Positions 1-7,487 of a stretch of 38,390 nt of DNA are shown here, one piece after another. Source of the DNA: Bacteroidia bacterium. GTDB taxonomy: Bacteria > Bacteroidota > Bacteroidia > Flavobacteriales > Flavobacteriaceae. A program made the position numbers and the translations under genes. Each line of letters starts with the position of its first letter. Position 1 is the stretch's first letter. Under the pieces are notes generated by a model. That model searched no databases. It was not told where the DNA came from and saw only the letters and a list, made by a program, of their open reading frames with translations. Location: contig JAUIAA010000001.1 in assembly GCA_030425715.1 (NCBI GenBank), forward strand, positions 1 to 38,390, written 5' to 3'.

Positions 1-126
1 GTAACAATGCCTATAATTTATTGCGGCTTAAAGCTAAAACTGAAAGTAACTGAATATTAAAAAGTAAAAGCAGTTGGGGAAAAATAGAGCTTTTTTATCC
101 ACAACAAAATCATAGCCTAAAACGTT
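1..126 (+). repeat. attC-like repeat A (left end cut by window)
   Basis: This non-coding repeat is nearly identical over most of its length to the one at 699-837. Shared blocks include the stretches starting AATGCCTATAATTTATTG and GCAGTTGGGGAAAAATAGAG, and the right arm ATCCACAACAAAATCATAGCC. The left and right arms are imperfectly complementary, so the single strand could fold into a long bulged hairpin. It ends at a GTT triplet at 124-126, where the first cassette-like unit begins. The left core is truncated by the window edge, with only GTAAC visible at 1-5. The resemblance to integron attC sites is an inference. Confidence 0.6.
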
Positions 127-152
127 GTGTAACATTATTTGAAATTTGATAA

Positions 153-677
153 ATGAGAAACTTTATTGCATTTTTAATGTTTTTTTTTGTAATTATTAGT
201 TGCTCTTCGAGTAAACAAATACTAACAAATTCAGATAAAATTGAGAACAAGAAAATCATCTTTATTTTTGAAAGGAATAATGATTTTATTCCACTAGAAA
301 AAAAAGGAGACCATATTGGAAACTCAAAAACACCGACTAACAGTAGGGTATTTGAGAAAACAATTATAGATATTGCAAATGAAACAAATTTGGATTTAAT
401 TTATCAAGAACAATACGTATTTCCATCCGATTCTGTTATTCCAATAATAGTTTCAATTGATAAAATTGAATGGGAATGGAGCACCTTTTCGGCAGTTATG
501 AACACATCTTTAATATATAAATCACCCTTAGATACAATAAAAATAACTGGTTCAAACAGAAATTATTTGTTTGGAACTAAAAAAAGAAACCTATATCAAT
601 CTATGAAAAATGGAAACTACTTATTTTTAACTTTTATGCAAAATAAGCAATCTAATTATTCAATATCAGAAGAATGA
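153..677 (+). CDS. Small secreted lipoprotein of unknown function
   Basis: The protein has 174 residues. Its N-terminus is a lipoprotein signal: a short basic start, a Phe-rich hydrophobic stretch and a lipobox ending IISC with Cys at about residue 17, followed by Ser residues. That predicts a lipid-anchored periplasmic or surface protein. I do not recognise the mature part, which is rich in Asn, Lys and Ile and has no obvious catalytic motif. It is the only gene in the first cassette-like unit: the complementary ends GTTGTGTAAC and GTTACACAAC enclose it, with only about 20 bases between each end and the gene. The ATG at 153 is well placed. Single unknown genes of this sort are typical cargo of gene cassettes. 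Confidence 0.7.
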   Translation: MRNFIAFLMFFFVIISCSSSKQILTNSDKIENKKIIFIFERNNDFIPLEKKGDHIGNSKTPTNSRVFEKTIIDIANETNLDLIYQEQYVFPSDSVIPIIVSIDKIEWEWSTFSAVMNTSLIYKSPLDTIKITGSNRNYLFGTKKRNLYQSMKNGNYLFLTFMQNKQSNYSISEE

Positions 678-698
678 AAAAATCAAAAAATATATAAC

Positions 699-837
699 GT
701 TACACAACAATGCCTATAATTTATTGTGGTTTTTGTAATAAATTTGAAGTAACTGAATATTAAAAAATAAGAGCAGTTGGGGAAAAATAGAGCTTTTTTA
801 TCCACAACAAAATCATAGCCTAAAAACGTTGGCGGTA
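699..837 (+). repeat. attC-like repeat B, 139 bp
   Basis: The left arm (ACACAACAATGCCTATAATT and the ATTGTGG that follows) is imperfectly complementary to the right arm (CCACAACAAAATCATAGCC). Unpaired bases are scattered along the stem and a long AT-rich centre separates the arms. The outer cores are GTTACACAAC, which matches the start of the preceding unit, and GTTGGCGGTA, which matches the end of the following unit. Its body is almost the same as repeat A, with differences concentrated just after the left arm. It fills the gap between the lipoprotein and hydrolase genes and contains no ORF of its own. Confidence 0.65.
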
Positions 838-855
838 ATTAAGCAAAATGAAACA

Positions 856-1917
856 ATGAAACAACTACACCTTGCATTAATCACAATATTGGCGTTATCA
901 TTAAGTTCTTGTGTTCAGCATCAAGAGAAGGAATTGAAAGATTCTAAAGAAACCTTTGGTCCCAGAATTATTGCAATTAATTATGATAGTTTATATCATT
1001 TGGAAGAACCGCCAGCTTACGAGCCTTTTCCAATGTATGGAGCTTTTTTATTTGGAGTAGCAACCCAAAACGTACCAATGGTATATGACACAAAACTCTC
1101 TCTTCCTGAAAACATCAAAAAATCAACAGATGTTATTTATAAAGAAACTGATGGATTATCACTCGGTTTGGATATATACTCAAATAAAACTGATAAATCA
1201 TCGAACCCACTAATACTAATAATTCATGGTGGTTATTGGAAAGCAGGTGATAAAGGAGAGTTCTATACGCAGCGTGCTATAGAATTTGTTGAAATGGGTT
1301 ACACCGTTGCATCAATAAATTATCGGTTATCAACAAATCACAAATTTCCAGCCAACATCGAAGACTTAAGAGATGGCATTTTATTCTTAGTCGAACATGC
1401 AGAGGAGTATAATATAGATGCTAGTCAAATTATGACTTATGGCATATCTGCTGGTGGTCATCTAGCGGCTTTTATAGCACTAGCTGCTAACTCTGATAGA
1501 GAATATGTAAAGGGTTTAAATCCATCTTCATTTAAAGGCGCAATTTCATTGTATGGAATACATGATATGAGTTTGACTATTCAAAGAGAGCATCCCTTTA
1601 CTGAATTATATATTGGAACATCTTATGATTTAGACACTACCAATTATATTGATGCTTCAACAACCCAACATGTAGACCAAAATGACCCACCGATTTTATT
1701 AATACATGGTTCGCTTGATGGTTCTGTATCTGTAAAAAATTCTGATAATTTAGCACAAGTACTAGAATCAAAAAAAGTCCCCTATGTCTATGACAGAATT
1801 GAAGGATGGCCTCATGTGATGGATTTTTTCTCGCCAATTGGAGAAAGAACACTCTGGCAAATGCATGATTTTCTTCAAGAATATATGCCTTCCGAAGAAT
1901 TAAAAAATAAAAAATGA
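856..1917 (+). CDS. Secreted alpha/beta-hydrolase (esterase/lipase family) lipoprotein
   Basis: This is a predicted carboxylic-ester hydrolase of the alpha/beta-hydrolase fold, close to the acetyl-esterase/BD-FAE group, with 353 residues. The oxyanion-hole motif HGG lies at about residues 124-126, the nucleophile elbow GISAGG has Ser198, the acid is probably Asp288 in GSLDGS, and the base is His320 in WPHV. The N-terminus MKQLHLALITIL with lipobox LSSC indicates a lipoprotein. The reading frame is open back to a TTG at 829, but that TTG overlaps the repeat core GTTGGCGG. The ATG at 856 directly precedes a normal signal peptide, so I chose it. It is the single gene of the second cassette-like unit. 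The substrate is unknown. Confidence 0.85.
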   Translation: MKQLHLALITILALSLSSCVQHQEKELKDSKETFGPRIIAINYDSLYHLEEPPAYEPFPMYGAFLFGVATQNVPMVYDTKLSLPENIKKSTDVIYKETDGLSLGLDIYSNKTDKSSNPLILIIHGGYWKAGDKGEFYTQRAIEFVEMGYTVASINYRLSTNHKFPANIEDLRDGILFLVEHAEEYNIDASQIMTYGISAGGHLAAFIALAANSDREYVKGLNPSSFKGAISLYGIHDMSLTIQREHPFTELYIGTSYDLDTTNYIDASTTQHVDQNDPPILLIHGSLDGSVSVKNSDNLAQVLESKKVPYVYDRIEGWPHVMDFFSPIGERTLWQMHDFLQEYMPSEELKNKK

Positions 1918-1922
1918 ATAAC

Positions 1923-2061
1923 TACCGCCAACAACGTGTATAATTCATTGCTGTTTATAGCCTACTTACGAAAGTCCTCGCGGACTTTCTATCTGTGATT
2001 TATTTGCTAACTTTAGTGCTTAAACCACGTAACGAAATCATACACAAACACGTTCTATGAC
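1923..2061 (+). repeat. attC-like repeat C, 139 bp, second subtype
   Basis: It begins TACCGCCAAC, the complement of the start of unit 2, and ends with a CGTTCTATGAC core. The left arm (AACGTGTATAATTCATTGC) pairs imperfectly with the right arm (CGTAACGAAATCATACACAA). The centre differs from repeats A and B and contains a perfect 8-bp hairpin, GAAAGTCC/GGACTTTC (1970-1989, 4-base loop), and the stretch GTGATTTATTTGCTAACTTT. The length equals that of repeat B, 139 bp between the outer cores. The internal hairpin could also stop transcription of the hydrolase gene. Confidence 0.6.
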
Positions 2062-2091
2062 AAAACATTTTAAAGCTTCTACCTTAAACGA

Positions 2092-2667
2092 ATGAAAGAA
2101 CTATTAACCTACGTAAATCAAATTAGTCCTATTAAGGAAGTTACATTTAAGGAATTGAAAAAACGCTTTAAACCTTTACAACTTAATAAAAACGATTTTT
2201 TTGTCAGAGAAAGTGAATATGCACAACAAATAGGATTCTTAAAAAAAGGAATAATTAGAGCATTTTTTGTAAATCAAGAAGGAAAAGAATATACCAAACA
2301 ATTTTTTGTAGGTTCTTCCATAATTGGTGCTTACAATTCTTTACTAACAAAACAACCAAACAAGATAGCACAACAAGCCCTAACTGATTGTGAAATTCTT
2401 GTTGCCGATTATAGAGAAATGGAAAATCTCTATACTAAATTTCACGATTTAGAAAGATTGGGTAGAAAAATTGCCGAATTTTATTTTTTAGAAAAAGAAC
2501 AAAAAGAAATAGAAATGGCTCTATTAGATGCTGACAAAAGATACTTAATTATGCGACAAAGATTTCCATCAATTGAAACTATGATTCCACAATATTACAT
2601 TGCTTCATATTTAGGCGTATCACCAACTCAATTAAGTCGAATTCGAAAAAAGTTGAAAAATTCCTAA
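2092..2667 (+). CDS. Crp/Fnr-family transcriptional regulator
   Basis: The 191-residue protein has the layout common in Bacteroidota Crp/Fnr regulators. An N-terminal cyclic-nucleotide-binding-like beta barrel (about 25-115, with FVRESEYAQQIGFLKKG and a GKEYTKQFF strand) is followed by a helix. A short C-terminal helix-turn-helix (about 165-190, IASYLGVSPTQLSRIRKKL) forms the DNA-contacting end. The barrel lacks the canonical cAMP-binding Arg/Ser set, and no Fe-S cysteine cluster is visible, so the ligand is unknown. The start lies about 30 bases downstream of repeat C. It probably controls the membrane gene at 2782 and the DUF2147 gene that follow in the same direction, but that is inference from position. 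Confidence 0.85.
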   Translation: MKELLTYVNQISPIKEVTFKELKKRFKPLQLNKNDFFVRESEYAQQIGFLKKGIIRAFFVNQEGKEYTKQFFVGSSIIGAYNSLLTKQPNKIAQQALTDCEILVADYREMENLYTKFHDLERLGRKIAEFYFLEKEQKEIEMALLDADKRYLIMRQRFPSIETMIPQYYIASYLGVSPTQLSRIRKKLKNS

Positions 2668-2729
2668 TTTTAATTACATATGTAAATGTAACAAAACAGA
2701 AAAGCATTTTCCTTTGCATTGAATATTAT

Positions 2730-2763
2730 TTTAAACATCGCCTTTTTTAGAGGCTTGTTTAAA
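2730..2763 (+). terminator. Hairpin between Crp/Fnr gene and next gene
   Basis: TTTAAACA and TGTTTAAA form an 8-bp stem, continued after a small internal loop by GCCT/AGGC, and are followed by TTTTAAAAT. It lies 62 bases after the regulator stop and 18 bases before the ATG at 2782. It could be a weak intrinsic terminator or a symmetrical operator for the regulator. Confidence 0.4.
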
Positions 2764-2781
2764 TTTTAAAATAGTCATTGT

Positions 2782-3261
2782 ATGAACCGGATTTTATTTT
2801 TTTTATCAATCATAATTTTTTCCATTTTTTTAGGAAGTCAAATTACAGAAGGACTTTTATTAGTTCCATATTGGAAATCGTTATCTAAAACAGAATTTTA
2901 TGAATATTATTCTAAATTTGGTCCACTAATAGGCAGGTTTTATACCATTCTAACTATTATCGCTACATTGATTCCAATAAGTATTAGCGTTTATTGTTTT
3001 TTCAACAAACTTCGTGCTTTAAAATATTCAGCTGTATCATCTTTTTTTGCTTTTCTAATCATTACAATTTTTTATATCTATTTTAAAGGTACGAATCAAC
3101 AATTCTATGGAGCTTCTTTTGATGTAAATCAATTAAAATCTGTATTGAAAGGATGGGAGTTTATGCATTGGTTAAGAGTCCTTTTTGAAATAATTTCTTT
3201 AGTTTTTCTAATCATAACCCTTAATATTCTTGATAAAAAAAAGGAAACAATAGATACTTAA
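2782..3261 (+). CDS. Four-helix membrane protein, DUF1772-like
   Basis: This 159-residue integral membrane protein has four predicted transmembrane helices, near residues 3-25, 52-74, 82-102 and 130-152. The N-terminal segment (GSQITEGLLLVPYWKSL, then FYEYYSKFGP) resembles the DUF1772/anthrone-oxygenase-like family, whose members usually have about 150 residues and a conserved N-terminal helix followed by a Pro-Tyr-Trp motif. The biochemical role of the bacterial members is not known. Its position between a Crp/Fnr regulator and a DUF2147 gene suggests a small co-inherited block. The family call rests on motif memory, not alignment. Confidence 0.6.
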   Translation: MNRILFFLSIIIFSIFLGSQITEGLLLVPYWKSLSKTEFYEYYSKFGPLIGRFYTILTIIATLIPISISVYCFFNKLRALKYSAVSSFFAFLIITIFYIYFKGTNQQFYGASFDVNQLKSVLKGWEFMHWLRVLFEIISLVFLIITLNILDKKKETIDT

Positions 3262-3289
3262 TTTAATACTCAAAAAACATCCAACAACT

Positions 3290-3709
3290 ATGAAACATTT
3301 TTATATGTTATTTTTATTGATTTTAGGTTTTACTACTCATGGGCAATCAATTATAGGGCAATGGGAAACCTTTGATGATGAAACCAAAGAGAAAAAAGCA
3401 GTTATTGAAATTTATGAAAGTAATAACCTTTTTTTTGCGAAAATAGTTAAAAGCTATGTTAGCGAAAAAAATGCTGTTTGTGAAACTTGTAATGGTACTA
3501 GGAAAGGAAAACCAATAATTGGCTTAATCATTATTGAAAATCTAAAAAAAGATGGAGACGAATTTAATGACGGAAATATTATTGACCCAGAAAATGGAAA
3601 AACTTACAAGTGTTATTTAGAATTAATGGATCATAGTAAATTGAAAGTACGGGGTTATCTTGGGCTTTCTCTTTTCGGAAGAACTCAATATTGGCTTAGA
3701 AGGGAATAA
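3290..3709 (+). CDS. DUF2147 secreted protein
   Basis: The 139-residue protein has a cleavable signal peptide (residues 1-18, ending HGQS). The mature part is a clear DUF2147 domain: IIGQWETFDD at the start, the acidic segment DGDEFNDGNIIDPENGK, and the closing strand set with LKVRGYLG and GRTQYWLR. DUF2147 proteins are lipocalin-like beta-barrels of unknown function, frequently exported in Bacteroidota and Proteobacteria. Two Cys residues (CETC, about 64-67) lie in the middle, where family members often have a CxxC-like loop. It lies 28 bases after the membrane gene and is probably co-transcribed. A decayed copy of the repeat C type follows it. Confidence 0.85.
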   Translation: MKHFYMLFLLILGFTTHGQSIIGQWETFDDETKEKKAVIEIYESNNLFFAKIVKSYVSEKNAVCETCNGTRKGKPIIGLIIIENLKKDGDEFNDGNIIDPENGKTYKCYLELMDHSKLKVRGYLGLSLFGRTQYWLRRE

Positions 3710-3720
3710 TAACGGCATTG

Positions 3721-3835
3721 AGTATCCTTGTATAATTAATTACTAATACTCACCTACTTACTAAAGTTCGTGATTTATTTGCTAACTTTAGTACTTAAAC
3801 CACGCAACGAATACATAGCCAAGACCCTTGACAAC
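3721..3835 (+). repeat. Decayed attC-like repeat D
   Basis: It shares with repeat C the left motif TTGTATAATTAATT, the centre GTGATTTATTTGCTAACTTT and the right segment CTTAAACCACGCAACGAA. It contains a 10-bp inverted pair TACTAAAGTT/AACTTTAGTA. The GTT core and the complementary outer arms seen in repeats B and C are not recognisable, so it looks like an older or inactivated copy. A 60-codon ORF across it is a by-product. The rest of the 3710-4084 gap shows only AT-rich sequence and a weak TATCTTTA (4066-4073) before the next gene. Confidence 0.5.
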
Positions 3836-4084
3836 AAACTGAAACAGAATATGGAAACAAAAAGAATAGTACCAAGTATCAGTTCAATAAAATTTGATGT
3901 GCCACATGTGTTATATCCCTACTTCTTTCTTAAAGAGTCTACAAAATGTTAAGAATAGTTATAAGCTAATTTATAAGCCATATCTGGTTAATTCTAGGTA
4001 GGAACTTTCAGCCCTATATACGAGTCTAAAGCTTAGCCTTGGCACCAATTAAACAGAAAAATATGTATCTTTAAAGAAAAAATC

Positions 4085-4543
4085 ATGGCAATATTCAATT
4101 TAAAAATTAATGGTAAAGAAAAACCAGTAGATGTCGATCCTGCTACTCCTATTCTTTGGGTATTGAGAGATCACCTCAAAATGGTAGGAACCAAATATGG
4201 CTGCGGTATTGCACAATGTGGTGCCTGTACCATTCACCTTGATGGAGTTGCAATACGTTCTTGCACCCTACCCATTCAGGCCGTTGGCAACAAATCTATT
4301 ACTACTATTGAAGGATTATCAGAAAAAGGTGATCACCCAGTTCAACAAGCTTGGTTAGAGCACGATGTACCACAATGTGGGTACTGTCAGGCAGGTCAAA
4401 TGATGAGCGCAGCTTCGTTGTTAAATGAAAATCCAAATCCAAATGATAAAGATATTGATGCCGCTATGCAAGGAAATATTTGCCGTTGTGGTACCTATAT
4501 TAGAATTAAATCTGCTATCAAAACAGCGTCTAAATTAAGCTAA
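4085..4543 (+). CDS. 2Fe-2S subunit of molybdenum hydroxylase (isoquinoline 1-oxidoreductase alpha type)
   Basis: This 152-residue electron-transfer subunit belongs to the xanthine dehydrogenase superfamily. The plant-type [2Fe-2S] domain has Cys40, Cys45, Cys48 (GCGIAQCGAC) and Cys60. The four-helix C-terminal domain has Cys98, Cys101, Cys133 and Cys135 (CGYCQAGQ, then NICRCGTY). All eight cluster ligands are present and the length matches IorA/small subunits. There is no signal peptide, which fits export together with the Tat-bearing partner encoded 50 bases downstream. There is no FAD subunit gene, so electrons probably pass to a cytochrome or other acceptor as in IorAB-type enzymes. The true substrate cannot be read from the sequence. 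Confidence 0.92.
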   Translation: MAIFNLKINGKEKPVDVDPATPILWVLRDHLKMVGTKYGCGIAQCGACTIHLDGVAIRSCTLPIQAVGNKSITTIEGLSEKGDHPVQQAWLEHDVPQCGYCQAGQMMSAASLLNENPNPNDKDIDAAMQGNICRCGTYIRIKSAIKTASKLS

Positions 4544-4593
4544 TAGTATATGCATCTTTAAGATTACTTTTTTCTTTTTAAAAATTAAATACC

Positions 4594-6861
4594 ATGACTT
4601 TAATAAAAACAACATATAATCGGCGATCATTTTTAAAATCTTCAGCTATTGCAGGTGGAGGCTTATTGATCGGTTTTAATTGGTTTGCTTCTTGTGAGCC
4701 CATTAAAAAGGAAGAAATTCTCAATTTACCTGAAGAGTGGTTTGATATCAATTCTTACCTAAAAATTGGCAATAACGGTGTGGTAACCATCTATTCGCCC
4801 AACCCTGAATTTGGGCAAAATGTAAAAACTTCCATGCCAATGATAGTTGCCGAAGAATTAGATATTGATTGGAAAAATGTTATTGTAGAACAAGCTGCTT
4901 ACAGCCCTGAGCAATTTCCTGGGGCACCATTTGGGCAATTTTCTGGCGGTAGTAGAGGTATTATGATGAAATGGAAACCATTACGTACTGCAGGAGCATC
5001 CGCCAAACATATGCTAAAAAAAGCTGCCGCTAAATCTTGGCAAGTTCCTGTGGAAGAAATAACTACTGCTAAAGGTGTTTTACATCATAAAGTGAGTGGT
5101 AAATCAGCAGGCTATGGCGAGATGGCATCTGCTGCCGCTAAGCTATCTATACCCGAAGAGGTGAAACTAAAAGCACCTAAGGATTATAAAGTCATCGGTC
5201 ATTCAAAAAAAAATGTTGATGGTTTAAAAATTGTTACCGGAAAACCAATGTTTGGTGTGGATTATCAAATGGAAGGCATGTTCATTGCTATGCCTATACA
5301 CCCTCCAGCGTTTGGGATGACTTTGGAGTCTATTGACAATTCCGCAGAAATTGAAAGCATGCCAGGTATTAAAGCTGTATTTGCAGTACAAACCTATGTA
5401 GACAGTTATAAAAAAGCCTATTTTGACACAAATGCATTTCCAGAAATAATTGCCGTGGTAGGCAATTCTACATGGGAGGTTATGCAGGCAAAAAAAGAAA
5501 TTAAAGCCAAATGGAAACCCATAAAAAGTAGTACCATTACAGTGAACCAATTTGGTCGAGATGTTAAGGTGCATACCCCTGCTGGATTAGAAAATACCTC
5601 AAATCACAATCAGCAAATGAATACCTTAATGTCTAATAAAATGAAAGTGGTTCGCAAGGATGGTAATCCTGAAAAAGCTTTCAAGGAGGCGTCTAAAATT
5701 ATTGAAAGAAACTACTCTGCTCCTTATCTGGCACATAACTGTATGGAGCCCATGAACTTTTTTGCTGATGTAAAAGAAAACCAAGCTCATGTAGCAGGAC
5801 CACTTCAAGGACCAGGACTTATTACGCCTACTTTAGCCGCATCTTTAGGAATTCCTGAAGAAAATATCCGTACAGAAATGACCAGAATGGGCGGTGGTTT
5901 TGGTCGTAGAGCATATTCACATTACGTAGTAGAGGCTGCACTAATTTCTCAAAAAGTTAAGGCTCCTATAAAATTGATGTATAGCCGTGAAGACGATATG
6001 ACCAATGGGATTTATCGCCCTACTTATCAAGCAACATATCGAGCTGCTATAGATGAAAACAACAACTTAACAGCCATACATATAAAAGCTGGAGGTATAC
6101 CCGAAAGTCCTTTATTTGCAAATCGTTTTCCAGCAGGTTCTGTGGACCATTATTTGGCAGAAGAATTTGCCATAGATTCAAATATTACAACAGGCGCATT
6201 TCGTGCACCACGCTCTAATTTTATGGCTGGAGCAGAGCAATCTTTTTTAGATGAAATTGCTGAAACTTTAGGTAAAGACCCTATTAATTTTAGGTTAGAT
6301 TTATTAAAACGAGCAAAAGAAAACCCAGTTGGAGAAACCAATGAATATGATGCTGAACGCTATGCAGGTGTATTGAAATTAGTTAAAGAAAAATCTAGTT
6401 GGGGTAATAACGATGCCAACCTCCATAGAGGAGTCTCTGCATATTTTTGTCATAACTCTTATGCCGCACATGTTTTGGATTTGACTATAGTAGATGGTAA
6501 ACCTATTGTTCAAAAAGTTACCTGTGCTATTGACTGCGGTATAGTAATTAACCCAGATGCAGCAACCAATATGGCAGAAGGTGGAATAACCGACGGTATA
6601 GGTAATGCATTGTATGGTGAAATGACTTTTAAAGATGGTATACCTCAAAAAAACAACTTTCACCAATATAAAATGATTCGTATGGGTGACGCCCCAAAAG
6701 AAATTGAAGTACATTTTGTGCAAAATGAAATTGACCCAACCGGATTAGGTGAACCTCCTTTTCCTCCTATTTTTGGAGCTGTTGCCAATGCCATGTATAA
6801 AGCTACTGGCAAAAGAAAATACCATCAACCATTTTTAAAAAGTAATGATATACTTGGATAA
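4594..6861 (+). CDS. Molybdopterin-binding subunit of molybdenum hydroxylase (isoquinoline 1-oxidoreductase beta type)
   Basis: This 755-residue subunit is predicted to bind Mo with molybdopterin cytosine dinucleotide and to hydroxylate an N-heterocycle or oxidise an aldehyde. A Tat signal starts at RRSFLKSS (residues 10-17), followed by a hydrophobic stretch and a lipobox-like FASC at 31-34, so the enzyme may be tethered on the periplasmic side. Cofactor and active-site motifs are GGGFGRR (433-439), GAFRAPR (534-540) and the catalytic Glu720 in GLGEPP. Length and duplicated N-terminal part match IorB-like proteins, not cytosolic xanthine dehydrogenase. It is co-oriented with the 2Fe-2S subunit. 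No maturation gene (XdhC, MocA) lies in the window. Confidence 0.92.
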   Translation: MTLIKTTYNRRSFLKSSAIAGGGLLIGFNWFASCEPIKKEEILNLPEEWFDINSYLKIGNNGVVTIYSPNPEFGQNVKTSMPMIVAEELDIDWKNVIVEQAAYSPEQFPGAPFGQFSGGSRGIMMKWKPLRTAGASAKHMLKKAAAKSWQVPVEEITTAKGVLHHKVSGKSAGYGEMASAAAKLSIPEEVKLKAPKDYKVIGHSKKNVDGLKIVTGKPMFGVDYQMEGMFIAMPIHPPAFGMTLESIDNSAEIESMPGIKAVFAVQTYVDSYKKAYFDTNAFPEIIAVVGNSTWEVMQAKKEIKAKWKPIKSSTITVNQFGRDVKVHTPAGLENTSNHNQQMNTLMSNKMKVVRKDGNPEKAFKEASKIIERNYSAPYLAHNCMEPMNFFADVKENQAHVAGPLQGPGLITPTLAASLGIPEENIRTEMTRMGGGFGRRAYSHYVVEAALISQKVKAPIKLMYSREDDMTNGIYRPTYQATYRAAIDENNNLTAIHIKAGGIPESPLFANRFPAGSVDHYLAEEFAIDSNITTGAFRAPRSNFMAGAEQSFLDEIAETLGKDPINFRLDLLKRAKENPVGETNEYDAERYAGVLKLVKEKSSWGNNDANLHRGVSAYFCHNSYAAHVLDLTIVDGKPIVQKVTCAIDCGIVINPDAATNMAEGGITDGIGNALYGEMTFKDGIPQKNNFHQYKMIRMGDAPKEIEVHFVQNEIDPTGLGEPPFPPIFGAVANAMYKATGKRKYHQPFLKSNDILG

Positions 6862-6971
6862 AATAATTGATTGGTGTGTAATTCACTAAAATAAAATATA
6901 AAAATTCACTTGGAGTAAGTTTGTAGAAAAGAAGGGCTGTAAGTTATTGTAGTATATTAAATATTCGGTAA

Positions 6972-7463
6972 ATGAATAATACATTTTTAAAACAATTCAG
7001 CTATTTATTTTTAATAGGGTGCAGTTTTATACAGGTAGGAGCAAGTTTATTTGCAATAAGTGTAAATGTGTCAACATTGGTAAAAGCACCACCTGCATCA
7101 CTTGCCATGGTTCAAGGATCTTACGTATTCGATCCTAGTGTTTTTTGGGATAATTTTCCAAATTTCATGTTAGTAGTGGTCATCCTTACTCTTATTCTAA
7201 ATTGGAAAACACCACTTCGAAAATGGATAATTTGGGGAAGTGTAGTTTATCTTATTTCTGGCATAATCGCTGTATTTATTCTAGAACCTGTACAAACAGA
7301 ATTTTTATCTTCGGAATATGCGAATATTATAGATCCTGTATTAAAAGAACAAGGTATACTATGGCGTAATGTTAGTTTATGCTTTTTAGGAGTATCCATA
7401 CTTAGTGGACTTGTGTTTATACTTGGATATATAAAGGTTCAATTGATGAAAACCTCAAATTAA
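6972..7463 (+). CDS. Four-helix membrane protein of unknown family
   Basis: The 163-residue protein has four hydrophobic segments, near residues 10-32, 62-80, 86-108 and 132-155. A loop with ILEPVQTEF lies between helices 3 and 4. The overall layout resembles DUF1772/anthrone-oxygenase-like proteins, and the gene at 2782 has the same four-helix plan, but I cannot confirm family membership by eye. It follows the molybdenum hydroxylase genes after a 110-base gap. It lies 24 bases before the AraC-type regulator in the same direction, so it is probably part of the same transcriptional group. Confidence 0.6.
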   Translation: MNNTFLKQFSYLFLIGCSFIQVGASLFAISVNVSTLVKAPPASLAMVQGSYVFDPSVFWDNFPNFMLVVVILTLILNWKTPLRKWIIWGSVVYLISGIIAVFILEPVQTEFLSSEYANIIDPVLKEQGILWRNVSLCFLGVSILSGLVFILGYIKVQLMKTSN

Positions 7464-7487
7464 TACACATGCCAATCTCGATAAGCG

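Larger units (their letters stand above)
124..2061 (+). mobile_element. Two-unit cassette array, integron-like
   Basis: Unit 1 starts GTTGTGTAAC (124-133) and its terminal repeat starts with the exact complement GTTACACAAC (699-708). Unit 2 starts GTTGGCGGTA (828-837) and its terminal repeat starts TACCGCCAAC (1923-1932). Each unit carries one plus-strand gene and one terminal repeat. In integrons, a cassette linearised inside attC has exactly these self-complementary ends, which differ between cassettes while the body of the repeat is conserved. No integrase or attI is present here, and the cores do not match GTTRRRY strictly, so a related but distinct mobility mechanism remains possible. 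Confidence 0.5.

Noticed and set aside
829..855. TTG-initiated extension of the hydrolase
   Set aside because: The extra codons come from the repeat core; a normal lipoprotein signal begins at the ATG at 856.
3770..3952. 60-codon plus-strand ORF after the DUF2147 gene
   Set aside because: Its first half is translated from the decayed attC-like repeat D, and no protein features are visible.
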